DNA from: Bacteroidia bacterium
GTDB taxonomy: Bacteria; Bacteroidota; Bacteroidia; Cytophagales; JAAEPT01
Assembly (NCBI GenBank): GCA_030431525.1
Contig: JAUIJC010000010.1
Location: 1 to 64,000 of the forward strand
Direction of reading: 5' to 3'
Length of the DNA: 64,000 nt
Shown: positions 34,404 through 43,544 of the stretch, one piece after another
Layout: each line of letters starts with the position of its first letter
How positions within the stretch are numbered: the first letter of the stretch is position 1
Program-made: the position numbers and the translations under genes
The notes under the pieces: generated by a model
Told to the model about the DNA's origin: nothing
What the model saw: only the letters and a program-made list of their open reading frames with translations
Databases searched by the model: none

Positions 34404-37400
34404 TCAGGCGGCTTGTTGTGAAATCATTGGTTGATGGAGGGGAAGCTTGAGGACAAAAGTGCTTCCTTTTCCGAGTTGACTTTTGAGTCGGATTTCACCA
34501 CGATGGCTTTTGATGATGCCCAGTGAAATGGACATTCCCAATCCTGTTCCTTTTCCAACGGGCTTTGTGGTGAAAAAGGGGTCGAATATTTTTTGTTGGA
34601 GTTCATCAGGAATGCCTGTTCCACTGTCCGAAATTGAAATGACGGCACAAGCCTCGTTATGGAATGTCCCCAAACTGGTGCGAATATCAATTTTTCCTTT
34701 GTTGGGGATGGCCTGAATCGCATTGGACAGGAGGTTCATAAATACTTGGCCAAGGCGGCCTTCTTGGCATTCAAGCTCAGGATTCGCTTTGTAGTGTCGA
34801 GAAATCTTAATCCTGTTTTTGTATTGATTATGAAGGATAATCAGTGAATTCTCAATGATGTCGGTGAGTTGTGCTTTTTGAAACCCACCGTGTTCCATGC
34901 GGGAAAAGCTCAGTAGCCCATCAATGATTTCACGACTCCTTCGCAAACCCGTTTGGATGTTTTCTTCCAGCATGATGACTCCATGATGCAATTCTGAGTA
35001 GTCAATTTCTTTTTTGAAATCGGCTATTTCCGAAAGTTTCTTGTCCAGATTTTTAGGTGTAATGCTTTCGTATAGTTTGAGCAACTGGGTGATATCATCT
35101 AATAATTCATTAAGCGCATCGATTCCCGACCCAATGAAGTTCACAGGATTGTTGAGCTCATGGGCGATTCCTGCTGTTAGTTGTCCCAGCGAGGCCATTT
35201 TTTCTGCGTGAATCAATTGGCTTTGAGTGTCTTTCAGTTTGATAAGTGTGCTCTCCAGTGTCAATTTTTGTTGTTGAAGGGTTTGATTCTGTAAACGGAG
35301 GCGAGCGGTGCGTTCCTGTATTTTGCGGTTTAGCTGTTGGTACAGCAAGGCGTTTTCCAGAGCCACTCTGGCGTGTTTGGCCAGAAGGTCAATCATTTTT
35401 AGAATGCTGCCAGTGAACAAACCGTGCACCTGTGTACTTTCTAAATAAAGGAGAAGTGTAGTATCCAGTTTAGCTGGAAAAATGATGGGAAGGCACAACA
35501 CGCTTTTTGGGCGCTGTGACTTTAAATAGTCATCGGTTTCCGCAATCGGGAAATATTCAGGGCTGTTGGAAGTGATTGTTTTTTTGGTGCTAAAACAGGT
35601 GGAAAGGAGTAATGATGGGAGAAAAAAAATCTTTGATTTTGGACATTGTTCTGCAATGACGCTGAAGGTTTGCCCTTTAGTATTGATGATATAACCACTC
35701 TCAGCCCCCGAGGAGTTAATGAGAATATTGAGGATTTTATGGGCTGTTTTTTCGGGTTCTGCAACGGAGGTAAGTGCAATACTCACCTTCAGCAGGTGTT
35801 CGGCTTGTTGAGGAAGGAGCGGCGAAAGTTCATTCATGTCCAAAAAGCATTGCCCGAATCGTTGTTCAATGCTTCGTTGAATGGCTCGTGCGTCCCATTT
35901 CCCAAAGAGTTTGTGTGCCTCTTGGATGTAGGATTGGGCGATGTGGTGTTGCTTTTGGTTGAGGAATTGAGTCCCGACAAGCAGATGACCCAAAGCCTCT
36001 TCGTGTAAGTGTCCATTGCTGTTCGCCCAATGAATTCCCCGTTCGTAAAGCTCCAATGCCTTAAGGTGATTCCCTTCCAGACTTGCTTTTTCAGCTTTTA
36101 CGAAAAGGTATTCATGCCTGAAGTTTAGCGGCGAATACATCGAATATGTTTTTAGGGTAGTCATCACCCTTGAAAGTTCTCGATGAAGACTCTTTCTGTC
36201 TTGGGTATCTACTTTTCGAAGTTCGGCAACAAGGCTAAGTCCATGGAGAAAGGTCACTGTTCCCTTGAAACTATGAGATAGGGGATGTTTAAATGCCCTG
36301 CAGTGTTCCAGACATTTTTCACTTTCCCCAAAATGATAGGCCAAATAGGCGGATGCGTGGTGAAATAGGGCTTTGCTGGCTTTGCTGCGAATAATGTTTT
36401 TCCCCTCGATGAGGTACTTCTGGCTCGGAGCCAAAATAGTTTCATGTGGAAAAGGCTCTTGCAATCGTCGGTTGAGCTGTATTTGAATTTGCCCCACATT
36501 ATCCAACAGGGTTTCCCGATAGGTGCTGATATAATGACTGTGATCTTTCAGCGCTTTATTAATCTCAGACAGAGGCCTACCAATTCTGAACATGGTTTGG
36601 GCATGGCTGAGGGCAGCAGTGGCAGCAAAGCGATAGTCACCTTTTCTGAAGTTGGTCCGAATATCCTTTTTGAGGGCAGGAAGATTCAGTCCTTGAAATT
36701 GATGCCAAGGGGAGACGTAGGCGTGATAAAGGAAAAAGACTTGGCTTCGGTAAAATTCATTGGCCTCATTTTTCACCATTTCCTGAGCCATTTGACCATA
36801 GAGAACCCCTCGTTCGATTTGCCTCTGGTTTTTACAAAGGAGAATGCCATAGATGACATAGGCCGTAGCAGAGGCTGGGGTGTGTCCTTTCTCGATGCTA
36901 AGATGGATCATCCAATGGATGATTCGGTGAAGAACTCTTCCTTGGTGAAGGAAAGCAGGAAGCAGCATGATACTCAAAATCATAAGCACCTGTTCCGTCT
37001 TTGGATCTTTACAAAGTTTGCTGCTTAGGGTTGGTTTTAACGGGGGGCGATGGAGTTTTTTGGGAATTTGATATCCAAGCTTCTTGAGTACGGATTGTCC
37101 TGTCCGAAGGGCAGCAAGGTATTCTTCTTCACGAGTTTTCGCCTCGATAAGAAGTCGATAGGCAGGCAATGTTTGATGAATTCTTTTGCAGTTGTTTATG
37201 ATTCTATGACAAAGAGGTATTAGTTGTTGATTTTCCTGAAGCCAAAAGCACATATTGGCCCAAGCCAAATGCAGGGCATAAGCCAGCTTGTTAAATCTCC
37301 AAGGGTTTCTTCCCAAGTGTTTAATTCCCTTTTTAAAAAGCCATGTCGCTTGCAGGTATTTTTTTTTGGATTGGGCCTCTTTTCCTGCCCCAAGTGCCAA

Positions 37401-38807
37401 TCCAGCCAGACTTTTTCTGTCCGTCTCTTCTTTTGGGTTGGCAAGGAGATAGTGCCTGAGTACCAATCGGGGTTTTTGGTTGGATTTTGTTTTTAAGTGT
37501 CTTGCCAGTAAAAGGTGATCGTTTCGTTGCTTGGTTTTGGGAATGGTTTCTAAGATGCTGTGCCTAATTAGTGGGTGGCAAAACTTATAGCAGGTAGCAT
37601 TCAGTTGAAAGATCAATTGGGATTTAAGAAGGGATTCTAAGGCGCTGTCCAAGTTTTCCTCATTTTCAGGAAGTAATGCTTGCAAGCTGTCAAGATTGAA
37701 TCTTCTCCCAATGATGGCCGCTTTTTCCAGAATATTAGCCAATGATGAACCTCTTTTGGGCAATGAGCCAATAAGATCCTGAGCAAAGGAATCACTTGTA
37801 GAAAGCAATTCCACAGTTTTCTTTGACCAATACCAGCGCCGTTTGTCTACGCTAAACTCAAGGGTCCCCACTCGTCTCATGGCCTCCAATTTCTCAAAAC
37901 GATACTTTCTCGAGCCACCAGCCTTTTTTTTCAAGGCTTTTGTCAATGCAGGGGTAGCTTTGAGGATGGAAAAAGGCGACCAGATTCCCTCAAGGTCATA
38001 TTTTCCTAAGTTGAAACGTGAGATCCGTCCTATCGTTTTCCATTCTGAGAGGCATCGACTTAGGTCGAGAAAGAGACTATGGGCAGTTGGGTACCTTTTC
38101 CTCGGTTCTTTTTCCAGAAGGCGTTCAATGATTCTGAGAATCGTGGATTGGATGCCAGTGGTTTGCCAAGAAATGTTTTTGTTCAATTGGGCATGTATGA
38201 GATCCATGGCTTCGCCCTGAAAGGGAGGCGAACCAAAAAGCATCTCATAAAACACAATGCCTAATGCATAAAGGTCTGATCTGGTGGTGGCAGGTCTGCG
38301 AATTTTTCCTGTTTGTTCTGGCGAACAATGGGTGAGTTGTTGGGGGAGAGGCGGATTTTCACACGGCACTTTTCTGCCTTTTTCCCAGCCGATAATTGTT
38401 GTTTGTCCATTCGTTTTGAGCAGAATATGGCTGGTATCCAGACTAAGGTGAGCGATGCCCTTTCGATGAACCCTTCTTAGGCTATCCGATATTGAAATTG
38501 CTATCTGCAAAAAGTCTTCAATATTAAAAGGCCCTCTGTGCAGGGCATCTTGAATGGATTTCCCATCCACATATTCCAGTTCCAAAACTCGGCCACCTCG
38601 CAGGCTGCGTAAGGCTTTTCGAACACCTCGGGTATCATGAAGCAGGCGTGTGATTCGGTATTCATTTTGAAGCGCCTCTACTTCAGCATTTTCAACATCT
38701 TTGAAGTTTCTAAGACGTTTGCGAAGTACCCCTTTCTCACTTTGGAGAATGATATGACGGTCACTCTCGTGAAGTGGGATTTTGGATGAAATTGTAGGTT
38801 TCAACAT
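34404..38807 (-). CDS. Large sensor histidine kinase with decayed Ser/Thr-kinase and ATPase domains
   Basis: A 1467-residue protein built like the multidomain Ser/Thr kinase-AAA-GAF-histidine kinase family, in order: kinase-like domain (1-260), ATPase remnant (265-480), helical repeats (about 480-1000), GAF-like region (about 1020-1160), coiled coil, HisKA (His1216 in IAHELNNP) and HATPase (N-box near 1356, GTGIPD, FTTKPVGKGTGLGM). The kinase fold is clear (SPEQTG, DLYALGIVFYEML), but the HRD, catalytic Lys and Asn positions read HLSLDTSH (120-127) and DFG reads GWE (140-142), so phosphotransfer by this domain is implausible. The ATPase part joins FNLGKYDLE directly to the winged-helix-side motifs (RRWYWSKK, LEKAAIIGRRFNLDSL) and contains no P-loop, consistent with loss of about 250 residues relative to full-length relatives. 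The histidine kinase looks intact. It begins two bases after the upstream hybrid-kinase gene. Confidence 0.88.
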   Translation of the reverse strand: MLKPTISSKIPLHESDRHIILQSEKGVLRKRLRNFKDVENAEVEALQNEYRITRLLHDTRGVRKALRSLRGGRVLELEYVDGKSIQDALHRGPFNIEDFLQIAISISDSLRRVHRKGIAHLSLDTSHILLKTNGQTTIIGWEKGRKVPCENPPLPQQLTHCSPEQTGKIRRPATTRSDLYALGIVFYEMLFGSPPFQGEAMDLIHAQLNKNISWQTTGIQSTILRIIERLLEKEPRKRYPTAHSLFLDLSRCLSEWKTIGRISRFNLGKYDLEGIWSPFSILKATPALTKALKKKAGGSRKYRFEKLEAMRRVGTLEFSVDKRRWYWSKKTVELLSTSDSFAQDLIGSLPKRGSSLANILEKAAIIGRRFNLDSLQALLPENEENLDSALESLLKSQLIFQLNATCYKFCHPLIRHSILETIPKTKQRNDHLLLARHLKTKSNQKPRLVLRHYLLANPKEETDRKSLAGLALGAGKEAQSKKKYLQATWLFKKGIKHLGRNPWRFNKLAYALHLAWANMCFWLQENQQLIPLCHRIINNCKRIHQTLPAYRLLIEAKTREEEYLAALRTGQSVLKKLGYQIPKKLHRPPLKPTLSSKLCKDPKTEQVLMILSIMLLPAFLHQGRVLHRIIHWMIHLSIEKGHTPASATAYVIYGILLCKNQRQIERGVLYGQMAQEMVKNEANEFYRSQVFFLYHAYVSPWHQFQGLNLPALKKDIRTNFRKGDYRFAATAALSHAQTMFRIGRPLSEINKALKDHSHYISTYRETLLDNVGQIQIQLNRRLQEPFPHETILAPSQKYLIEGKNIIRSKASKALFHHASAYLAYHFGESEKCLEHCRAFKHPLSHSFKGTVTFLHGLSLVAELRKVDTQDRKSLHRELSRVMTTLKTYSMYSPLNFRHEYLFVKAEKASLEGNHLKALELYERGIHWANSNGHLHEEALGHLLVGTQFLNQKQHHIAQSYIQEAHKLFGKWDARAIQRSIEQRFGQCFLDMNELSPLLPQQAEHLLKVSIALTSVAEPEKTAHKILNILINSSGAESGYIINTKGQTFSVIAEQCPKSKIFFLPSLLLSTCFSTKKTITSNSPEYFPIAETDDYLKSQRPKSVLCLPIIFPAKLDTTLLLYLESTQVHGLFTGSILKMIDLLAKHARVALENALLYQQLNRKIQERTARLRLQNQTLQQQKLTLESTLIKLKDTQSQLIHAEKMASLGQLTAGIAHELNNPVNFIGSGIDALNELLDDITQLLKLYESITPKNLDKKLSEIADFKKEIDYSELHHGVIMLEENIQTGLRRSREIIDGLLSFSRMEHGGFQKAQLTDIIENSLIILHNQYKNRIKISRHYKANPELECQEGRLGQVFMNLLSNAIQAIPNKGKIDIRTSLGTFHNEACAVISISDSGTGIPDELQQKIFDPFFTTKPVGKGTGLGMSISLGIIKSHRGEIRLKSQLGKGSTFVLKLPLHQPMISQQAA

Positions 38808-38809
38808 CC

Positions 38810-40489
38810 TTAGGCCGCCACTCGTCGATGTATGAGCGTACTAATTTTCTCAAAAAGCTGCTCTGGCATGAAGGGCTTACTCAAGTAATCATTCATCCCC
38901 ATTTCCAAGCATTTTTTCTCTTCCGATTTTGAAGCGTTGGCGGTACAAGCGATGATAGGGACGCTTTTGAAAGGTTCGGGAAGTTCTTGGCGGATGAATT
39001 TTGTGGCTTCCATGCCGCTGATGTCTGGCATGCGCAAGTCCATCAGAACGATGTCGTAGTTTTTCTCCCCGATTAATTCAATGGCATGACTACCGTTATG
39101 AGCAGTCTCAATTTTCATGGGTAGGTTTAAGCTTTTCAGCATTTCTACCGCCATGACTTTGTTGAGCTGGTTGTCATCCACCACCAAAACGTGAAGGCCT
39201 CGGAGTTCCTCGTGGGAAACCTCTTTAGCTTTACTTTGGCGTTTTAGGAGGCGAAGTTTATCCACTTCTTCAAACTGGAACATCAGGCTGAAAGTGGTCC
39301 CCTTCCCAATTTCGCTATCAACAGAAATGGCTCCCTTTAAAAGGTTGACCAGTTTTTTTGTGATGGCCAAGCCAAGTCCAGAACCGCCAAAGCGGCGGAA
39401 GATGTCCGCATCAGACTGGGTGAATTTGTCAAAAATGCGATCCTGTTTTTCCTTGGAGATACCAATGCCTGTATCCTTGATTTGCAAGAGTATAGCGCTG
39501 AGGTCAGGCGTTTCTTCCTTGGATTTACACCGTTTAACGATGAGCTCTACCTTTCCCTTTTCGGTGAATTTTAGGGCATTGCCCAAAAGGTTGATAATGA
39601 TTTGATTGAGTCTGACGGGGTCGCCCATGACGACTTTGGGCAGTTTGTCGTCCAAATGGATCTGAAAATCAATGGCCTTTTGGCTGGCCTTTTCAGTCAT
39701 GGTATTGAAGGCTTTTTGGATGCTGTCCTTAAGGTCAAAAGGTATCCTTTCTATGTTTAGTTTTCCATGCTCGATTTGGCTCAGGTCGAGGATGTCATTG
39801 ACAATCACCAAGAGATTTTCGGCGGAAGTTTCTATGTTCTGGATGTATTGCTTTTGTTTATCGGTGAGTTCACCCTTAAGCAATAGTTTAGTAAAGCCCA
39901 GAATGGCGTTCATGGGGGTGCGAATCTCATGGCTGGTGTCAGCGAGGAATTGTTCTTGTTGTTTGGCGTATTTTTGAAGCATCAAGCTTTGTTCCTCCAA
40001 AGCCTGTTTCTGTTCCTCAATGGTGCGCGTTCGCTGCCTTACTTTTTCCTCAAGGTTTTCGTTGGCTTCTTTTAATTCTTCGACGAGTCGTTTGTTCTCC
40101 TGTTGAAGTGCATAGGTTTCCAAGGCCTTATCCAAGGTCTGTTTCAGCTCTTCCATGTCCCAAGGTTTCTTCACATAGCGATAGACTTTTCCTCGGTTAA
40201 TGGCACCAATGACTGCATCAATATCTGCGTAGGCCGTGATGATGATGCGTATGATGTGGGGATATTTACTGGCCAGCGATTCTAAAAATTCAACGCCTGT
40301 GGTTTCTGGCATTCGCTGGTCGCTCAGGACCACTTGGACAGGTTCTTTGGCAAGAATTTCAGCCCCTTTTTTGGCAGAATCGGCCAAGAGGACTGTGTAA
40401 TGTTTTCGGAATGCGAACTTGAAATTGGTAAGGTTTTCTGGTTCGTCATCCACATAGAGGATGACAGGTTTTTTTTTGATGTCTTTCAT
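38810..40489 (-). CDS. Hybrid histidine kinase (REC-HisKA-HATPase-REC)
   Basis: A 559-residue soluble phosphorelay protein: an N-terminal receiver (about 6-125; LYVDDEPENL, phosphorylated Asp in VVLSDQRMP, Lys in YVKKPW), a coiled coil (about 130-190), HisKA with ADTSHEIRTPMNAILGF, and HATPase with N-box NLLGNALKFTEKG and DTGIGI, GSGLGLAI. A C-terminal receiver (LHVLVVDDNQL, Asp in IVLMDLRMPD) follows. It has no membrane segment, so it senses through its own receiver or a partner. An upstream start at 40582 is possible; the ATG at 40489 (MKDIKKKPVILY) begins at the domain boundary. It forms an operon with the large kinase gene two bases downstream, and is divergent from ispG. Confidence 0.92.
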   Translation of the reverse strand: MKDIKKKPVILYVDDEPENLTNFKFAFRKHYTVLLADSAKKGAEILAKEPVQVVLSDQRMPETTGVEFLESLASKYPHIIRIIITAYADIDAVIGAINRGKVYRYVKKPWDMEELKQTLDKALETYALQQENKRLVEELKEANENLEEKVRQRTRTIEEQKQALEEQSLMLQKYAKQQEQFLADTSHEIRTPMNAILGFTKLLLKGELTDKQKQYIQNIETSAENLLVIVNDILDLSQIEHGKLNIERIPFDLKDSIQKAFNTMTEKASQKAIDFQIHLDDKLPKVVMGDPVRLNQIIINLLGNALKFTEKGKVELIVKRCKSKEETPDLSAILLQIKDTGIGISKEKQDRIFDKFTQSDADIFRRFGGSGLGLAITKKLVNLLKGAISVDSEIGKGTTFSLMFQFEEVDKLRLLKRQSKAKEVSHEELRGLHVLVVDDNQLNKVMAVEMLKSLNLPMKIETAHNGSHAIELIGEKNYDIVLMDLRMPDISGMEATKFIRQELPEPFKSVPIIACTANASKSEEKKCLEMGMNDYLSKPFMPEQLFEKISTLIHRRVAA

Positions 40490-40571
40490 AACCCTTGCGC
40501 TCAATGATCCACAGGATACGCTATACATTATGTTGAACGGTTCTGAGTAAGGGAGGTTTTGTTGTCGCTCG

Positions 40572-40603
40572 TTTGTAATCACCTTGTTAGGGGTGTAATT
40601 TTG
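40572..40603 (+). promoter_or_regulatory. Bacteroidota-type promoter for ispG
   Basis: TTTG (40572-40575), a 20-base spacer, and TAATTTTG (40596-40603) match the -33/-7 pattern TTTG-N20-TAnnTTTG. The start of ispG lies 62 bases downstream. It partly overlaps the leader of the divergent hybrid kinase. Confidence 0.65.
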
Positions 40604-40664
40604 GGGAAGTTCTTGGGGAAAAGCGCTCTTGTGCTAAGTGGCTCCCTTTTTAGCATTCTGAAAC

Positions 40665-42641
40665 ATGACAGATTTCAATAGCCTGTACGCGGAGAGTTTG
40701 ACGGAATATCGCCGTCGAGAGACCATTGAGGTAAAGGTTGGCAGCACGGCCATTGGTGGGGATAATCCCATCCGATTGCAGTCCATGACCACGGTGGATA
40801 CGATGGACACGGAGGGGAGCATCGAGCAGGCCATCCGCATGATTGAGGCGGGTTGTGAGCTTGTGCGTCTGACTGCGCCGAGTTTGAAGGAAGCCAAGAA
40901 CTTGGCGAACATCAAGCAAGGCTTGGTAGAAAGGGGCTACGATACGCCATTGGTGGCAGATATCCATTTCACGCCGAATGCGGCTGAGGTGGCTGCCCGC
41001 ATTGTGGAGAAAGTTCGTATCAATCCAGGCAACTTTGTCGATAAGAAGAAGTTCGACCTGATTGAGTACGATGACGCTTCTTATGCCCAAGAACTGGAGC
41101 GTATCCGCGAACGCTTTACCCCATTGGTAGAAATCTGTAAGGAGCATGGAACAGCCATGCGCATTGGCACGAACCATGGTTCACTTTCCGATCGGATTTT
41201 GAGCCGTTACGGTGACACGCCTTTGGGTATGGTGGAGTCGGCCTTGGAGTTTTTGCGGATTTGCGAGGACTTGGACTACTACAATGTGGTCTTGTCTATG
41301 AAGGCCAGTAACACCCGTGTGATGGTACAGGCTTACCGACTTTTGGTGGCTAAACTCAAGGAAGAAGGCTTGAAACCTTATCCATTGCATTTGGGAGTTA
41401 CCGAGGCTGGCGACGGTGAAGATGGCCGAGTAAAATCTGCTGTTGGTATTGGCGCTTTGTTGGAGGACGGTTTGGGTGATACCATTCGCGTGTCGCTTAC
41501 CGAGGAACCGGAGTTTGAGATTCCTGTGGCTGCGAGTTTGGCTGGCCGTTACGATGACCGCCAAGGGCACGAAGAAATCAATAGCTTGGATTCCCTTTCG
41601 AAAAGTCCTTATGACTACGAGCGCAGGGAGTCAACGGCTGTGCTTGATTTTGGAGGTGAGGAATCACCGAGGGTCATCGCTGATTTCTCTAAGAAAGAAG
41701 GACTTTCTGTTGAAGACTTAAAAAGCGTGGGCCATTTCTATTTGCCAGCCACGGATAAGTGGGCGGGCAATGATTTGGCTTGTGACTATATCTATACTGG
41801 ATCGCAGGAACTTGGCATTGAGTTGCCATCGAGCTTGGGAAGGATTGCCGATGCTTCTGTTTGGGAAACCACTCAGGTGAAAACATACCCGTTGTTTGAT
41901 GCCAGTGGGTTTACATCAGCAACTGAAGTTCATTCTGAATTGAACTTTGTTCGTCTAAGCGAAGAGGAGGCTTTTGATTCCGAATTACAGGAGAAGTTAA
42001 AGGAAGCTGCTTCCGTCGTGTTGGTATTGTCCACAGAGAACAAGCATGCTATGGCGGCACTTCGTCGAGTGTGTTTGGAGTTGATGGAAAAGGGCTTGAA
42101 ACACCCTGTTGTCTTCGAAAGGGCTTATGGTGCGTTGGATGATGAAAGCCTTCAGATTCATGCCTCTACAGATTTGGGAGGACTTTTGGTGGACGGATTT
42201 GGTGATGGCGTAATGCTCAGCCCAGCCAATGATTCCAAGCAAGAGTTTGAGCGTATCAACGGTTTGGCTTTTGGAATTTTGCAGGCGGCAAGAACGCGCA
42301 TGTCCAAGGCAGAATATATTTCATGTCCATCTTGCGGACGAACGCTGTTCGATTTGCAGGAAACAACGGCCATGATTCGTAAGCGCACCGATCACCTCAA
42401 GGGCATTAAGATTGGCATCATGGGCTGCATCGTGAATGGTCCTGGTGAAATGGCGGATGCCGATTACGGTTATGTGGGTTCAGGTGTAGGAAAAATCACA
42501 CTTTACCGCGGACAAGAGGTGGTGAAACGTGGAGTACCTTCAGAGAATGCCGTGGATGAGTTGATTGAGATTATCCGTGAGGATGGCAAGTGGTTGGAAG
42601 CCCAAGAGGAGGAAGAACTTGATTTGAAGCAAGGGGTATGA
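40665..42641 (+). CDS. ispG: (E)-4-hydroxy-3-methylbut-2-enyl-diphosphate synthase IspG, large form
   Basis: A 658-residue [4Fe-4S] enzyme of the MEP isoprenoid pathway; it reductively converts MEcPP to HMBPP. The N-terminal TIM-barrel part is RYRRRETIEVKVG-like (EYRRRETIEVKVG), DIHFTPN, RINPGNF. The C-terminal cluster domain has SCPSCGRTLFDLQE with CxxC, and the third ligand in GIMGCIVNGPGEMADADYG. Relative to the about 370-residue bacterial form it has a middle insertion of about 260 residues (about 285-545), as in plants, Thermus-group and Bacteroidota enzymes. It has its own promoter and terminator. Confidence 0.96.
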   Translation: MTDFNSLYAESLTEYRRRETIEVKVGSTAIGGDNPIRLQSMTTVDTMDTEGSIEQAIRMIEAGCELVRLTAPSLKEAKNLANIKQGLVERGYDTPLVADIHFTPNAAEVAARIVEKVRINPGNFVDKKKFDLIEYDDASYAQELERIRERFTPLVEICKEHGTAMRIGTNHGSLSDRILSRYGDTPLGMVESALEFLRICEDLDYYNVVLSMKASNTRVMVQAYRLLVAKLKEEGLKPYPLHLGVTEAGDGEDGRVKSAVGIGALLEDGLGDTIRVSLTEEPEFEIPVAASLAGRYDDRQGHEEINSLDSLSKSPYDYERRESTAVLDFGGEESPRVIADFSKKEGLSVEDLKSVGHFYLPATDKWAGNDLACDYIYTGSQELGIELPSSLGRIADASVWETTQVKTYPLFDASGFTSATEVHSELNFVRLSEEEAFDSELQEKLKEAASVVLVLSTENKHAMAALRRVCLELMEKGLKHPVVFERAYGALDDESLQIHASTDLGGLLVDGFGDGVMLSPANDSKQEFERINGLAFGILQAARTRMSKAEYISCPSCGRTLFDLQETTAMIRKRTDHLKGIKIGIMGCIVNGPGEMADADYGYVGSGVGKITLYRGQEVVKRGVPSENAVDELIEIIREDGKWLEAQEEEELDLKQGV

Positions 42642-42681
42642 TATTGAGATAATTTTTGAGAATTATCTCCCTTAGTTTTTG

Positions 42682-42715
42682 AGGTCAATGGCAATAGCCG
42701 TTGGCCTTTTTTGTT
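42682..42715 (+). terminator. ispG terminator
   Basis: AGGTCAATGGC (42682-42692) pairs with GCCGTTGGCCT (42697-42707) with two imperfect positions, followed by a T run. Confidence 0.8.
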
Positions 42716-42884
42716 TTTGTGGCTGTATAGATTTCAAGTGGCTAATCGTCCACATCACTTTTCAGGACAGATTTTTTCGGTAATCCATCGAGGTTTTCAA
42801 GTCTTTTCGTGAATAAACCTTACATGCTTTCGTAAATATTATGGAGAGCTGTGTTGCGGAGAATTATAACGAAGAGCCTTTACA

Positions 42885-43505
42885 ATGAAATTTCTCAGAG
42901 CCATTCTTTTGTTGGTCGCTTGTTTTACCATGAGTCTATCCATGGCGCAAGACAGTTTGGATGTCGAATTTTTAGACAGACCGAATATAACCCCTGAGGA
43001 TTATAGCCCAGAGGCTGAAAAGTATTTCCTGCGCCCAGATGACTATTCTACGGATGACCTTCGGAAAATTCAGGACCGCTATGAGGGCAAAAATCCTAAG
43101 GACCTACCCGCAGTTGAGCAAGTCACAGATTCACCACAATTGGATGGTGCGCCATTCCCAAAAGTAGGCAATGCCGATGAACGTATGCGTGAGCAGCGTC
43201 GCCGTGAAATGGAACAGCAGTTTGATGAGGGGGAACCAAATCCAAAGTTGGCTAATCGGGTAGGAGGACCGGCTTTGGATGATCCCGAATTTGAAAGCAA
43301 GCAGGCTTTGGAAGTGATGGCCAATGAAGTGGATCCTTGGGAATTTCCGTGTGGAGCACCCTGCGGAGGCAAGATTACCGATGGCGTTCCAGACCCACAT
43401 GTGATTACGATTCAACCTCCATGTAAAGAGGAGCGATGTGCGCCAACGGTCATTCTCCTGAAGTTTGGTGAGCCTAAGTTTGAGCCTTACGAAGAAGAGA
43501 AGTAA
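42885..43505 (+). CDS. Secreted unknown with C-terminal cysteine motif
   Basis: A 206-residue secreted protein (signal FLRAILLLVACFTMSLSMAQ). The middle is acidic and Pro-rich, with a charged segment (MREQRRREMEQQFDEGEP). The last 60 residues carry four cysteines in two pairs (FPCGAPCGG and PPCKEERCAP), suggesting disulfides or metal binding in the periplasm. I do not recognise a family. Forty bases later the TPR gene starts on the same strand, so the two probably form an operon. Confidence 0.65.
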   Translation: MKFLRAILLLVACFTMSLSMAQDSLDVEFLDRPNITPEDYSPEAEKYFLRPDDYSTDDLRKIQDRYEGKNPKDLPAVEQVTDSPQLDGAPFPKVGNADERMREQRRREMEQQFDEGEPNPKLANRVGGPALDDPEFESKQALEVMANEVDPWEFPCGAPCGGKITDGVPDPHVITIQPPCKEERCAPTVILLKFGEPKFEPYEEEK

Positions 43506-43544
43506 GAAGGTCGAACAATCTGTATTGGAGTAAAATGGACGCTT

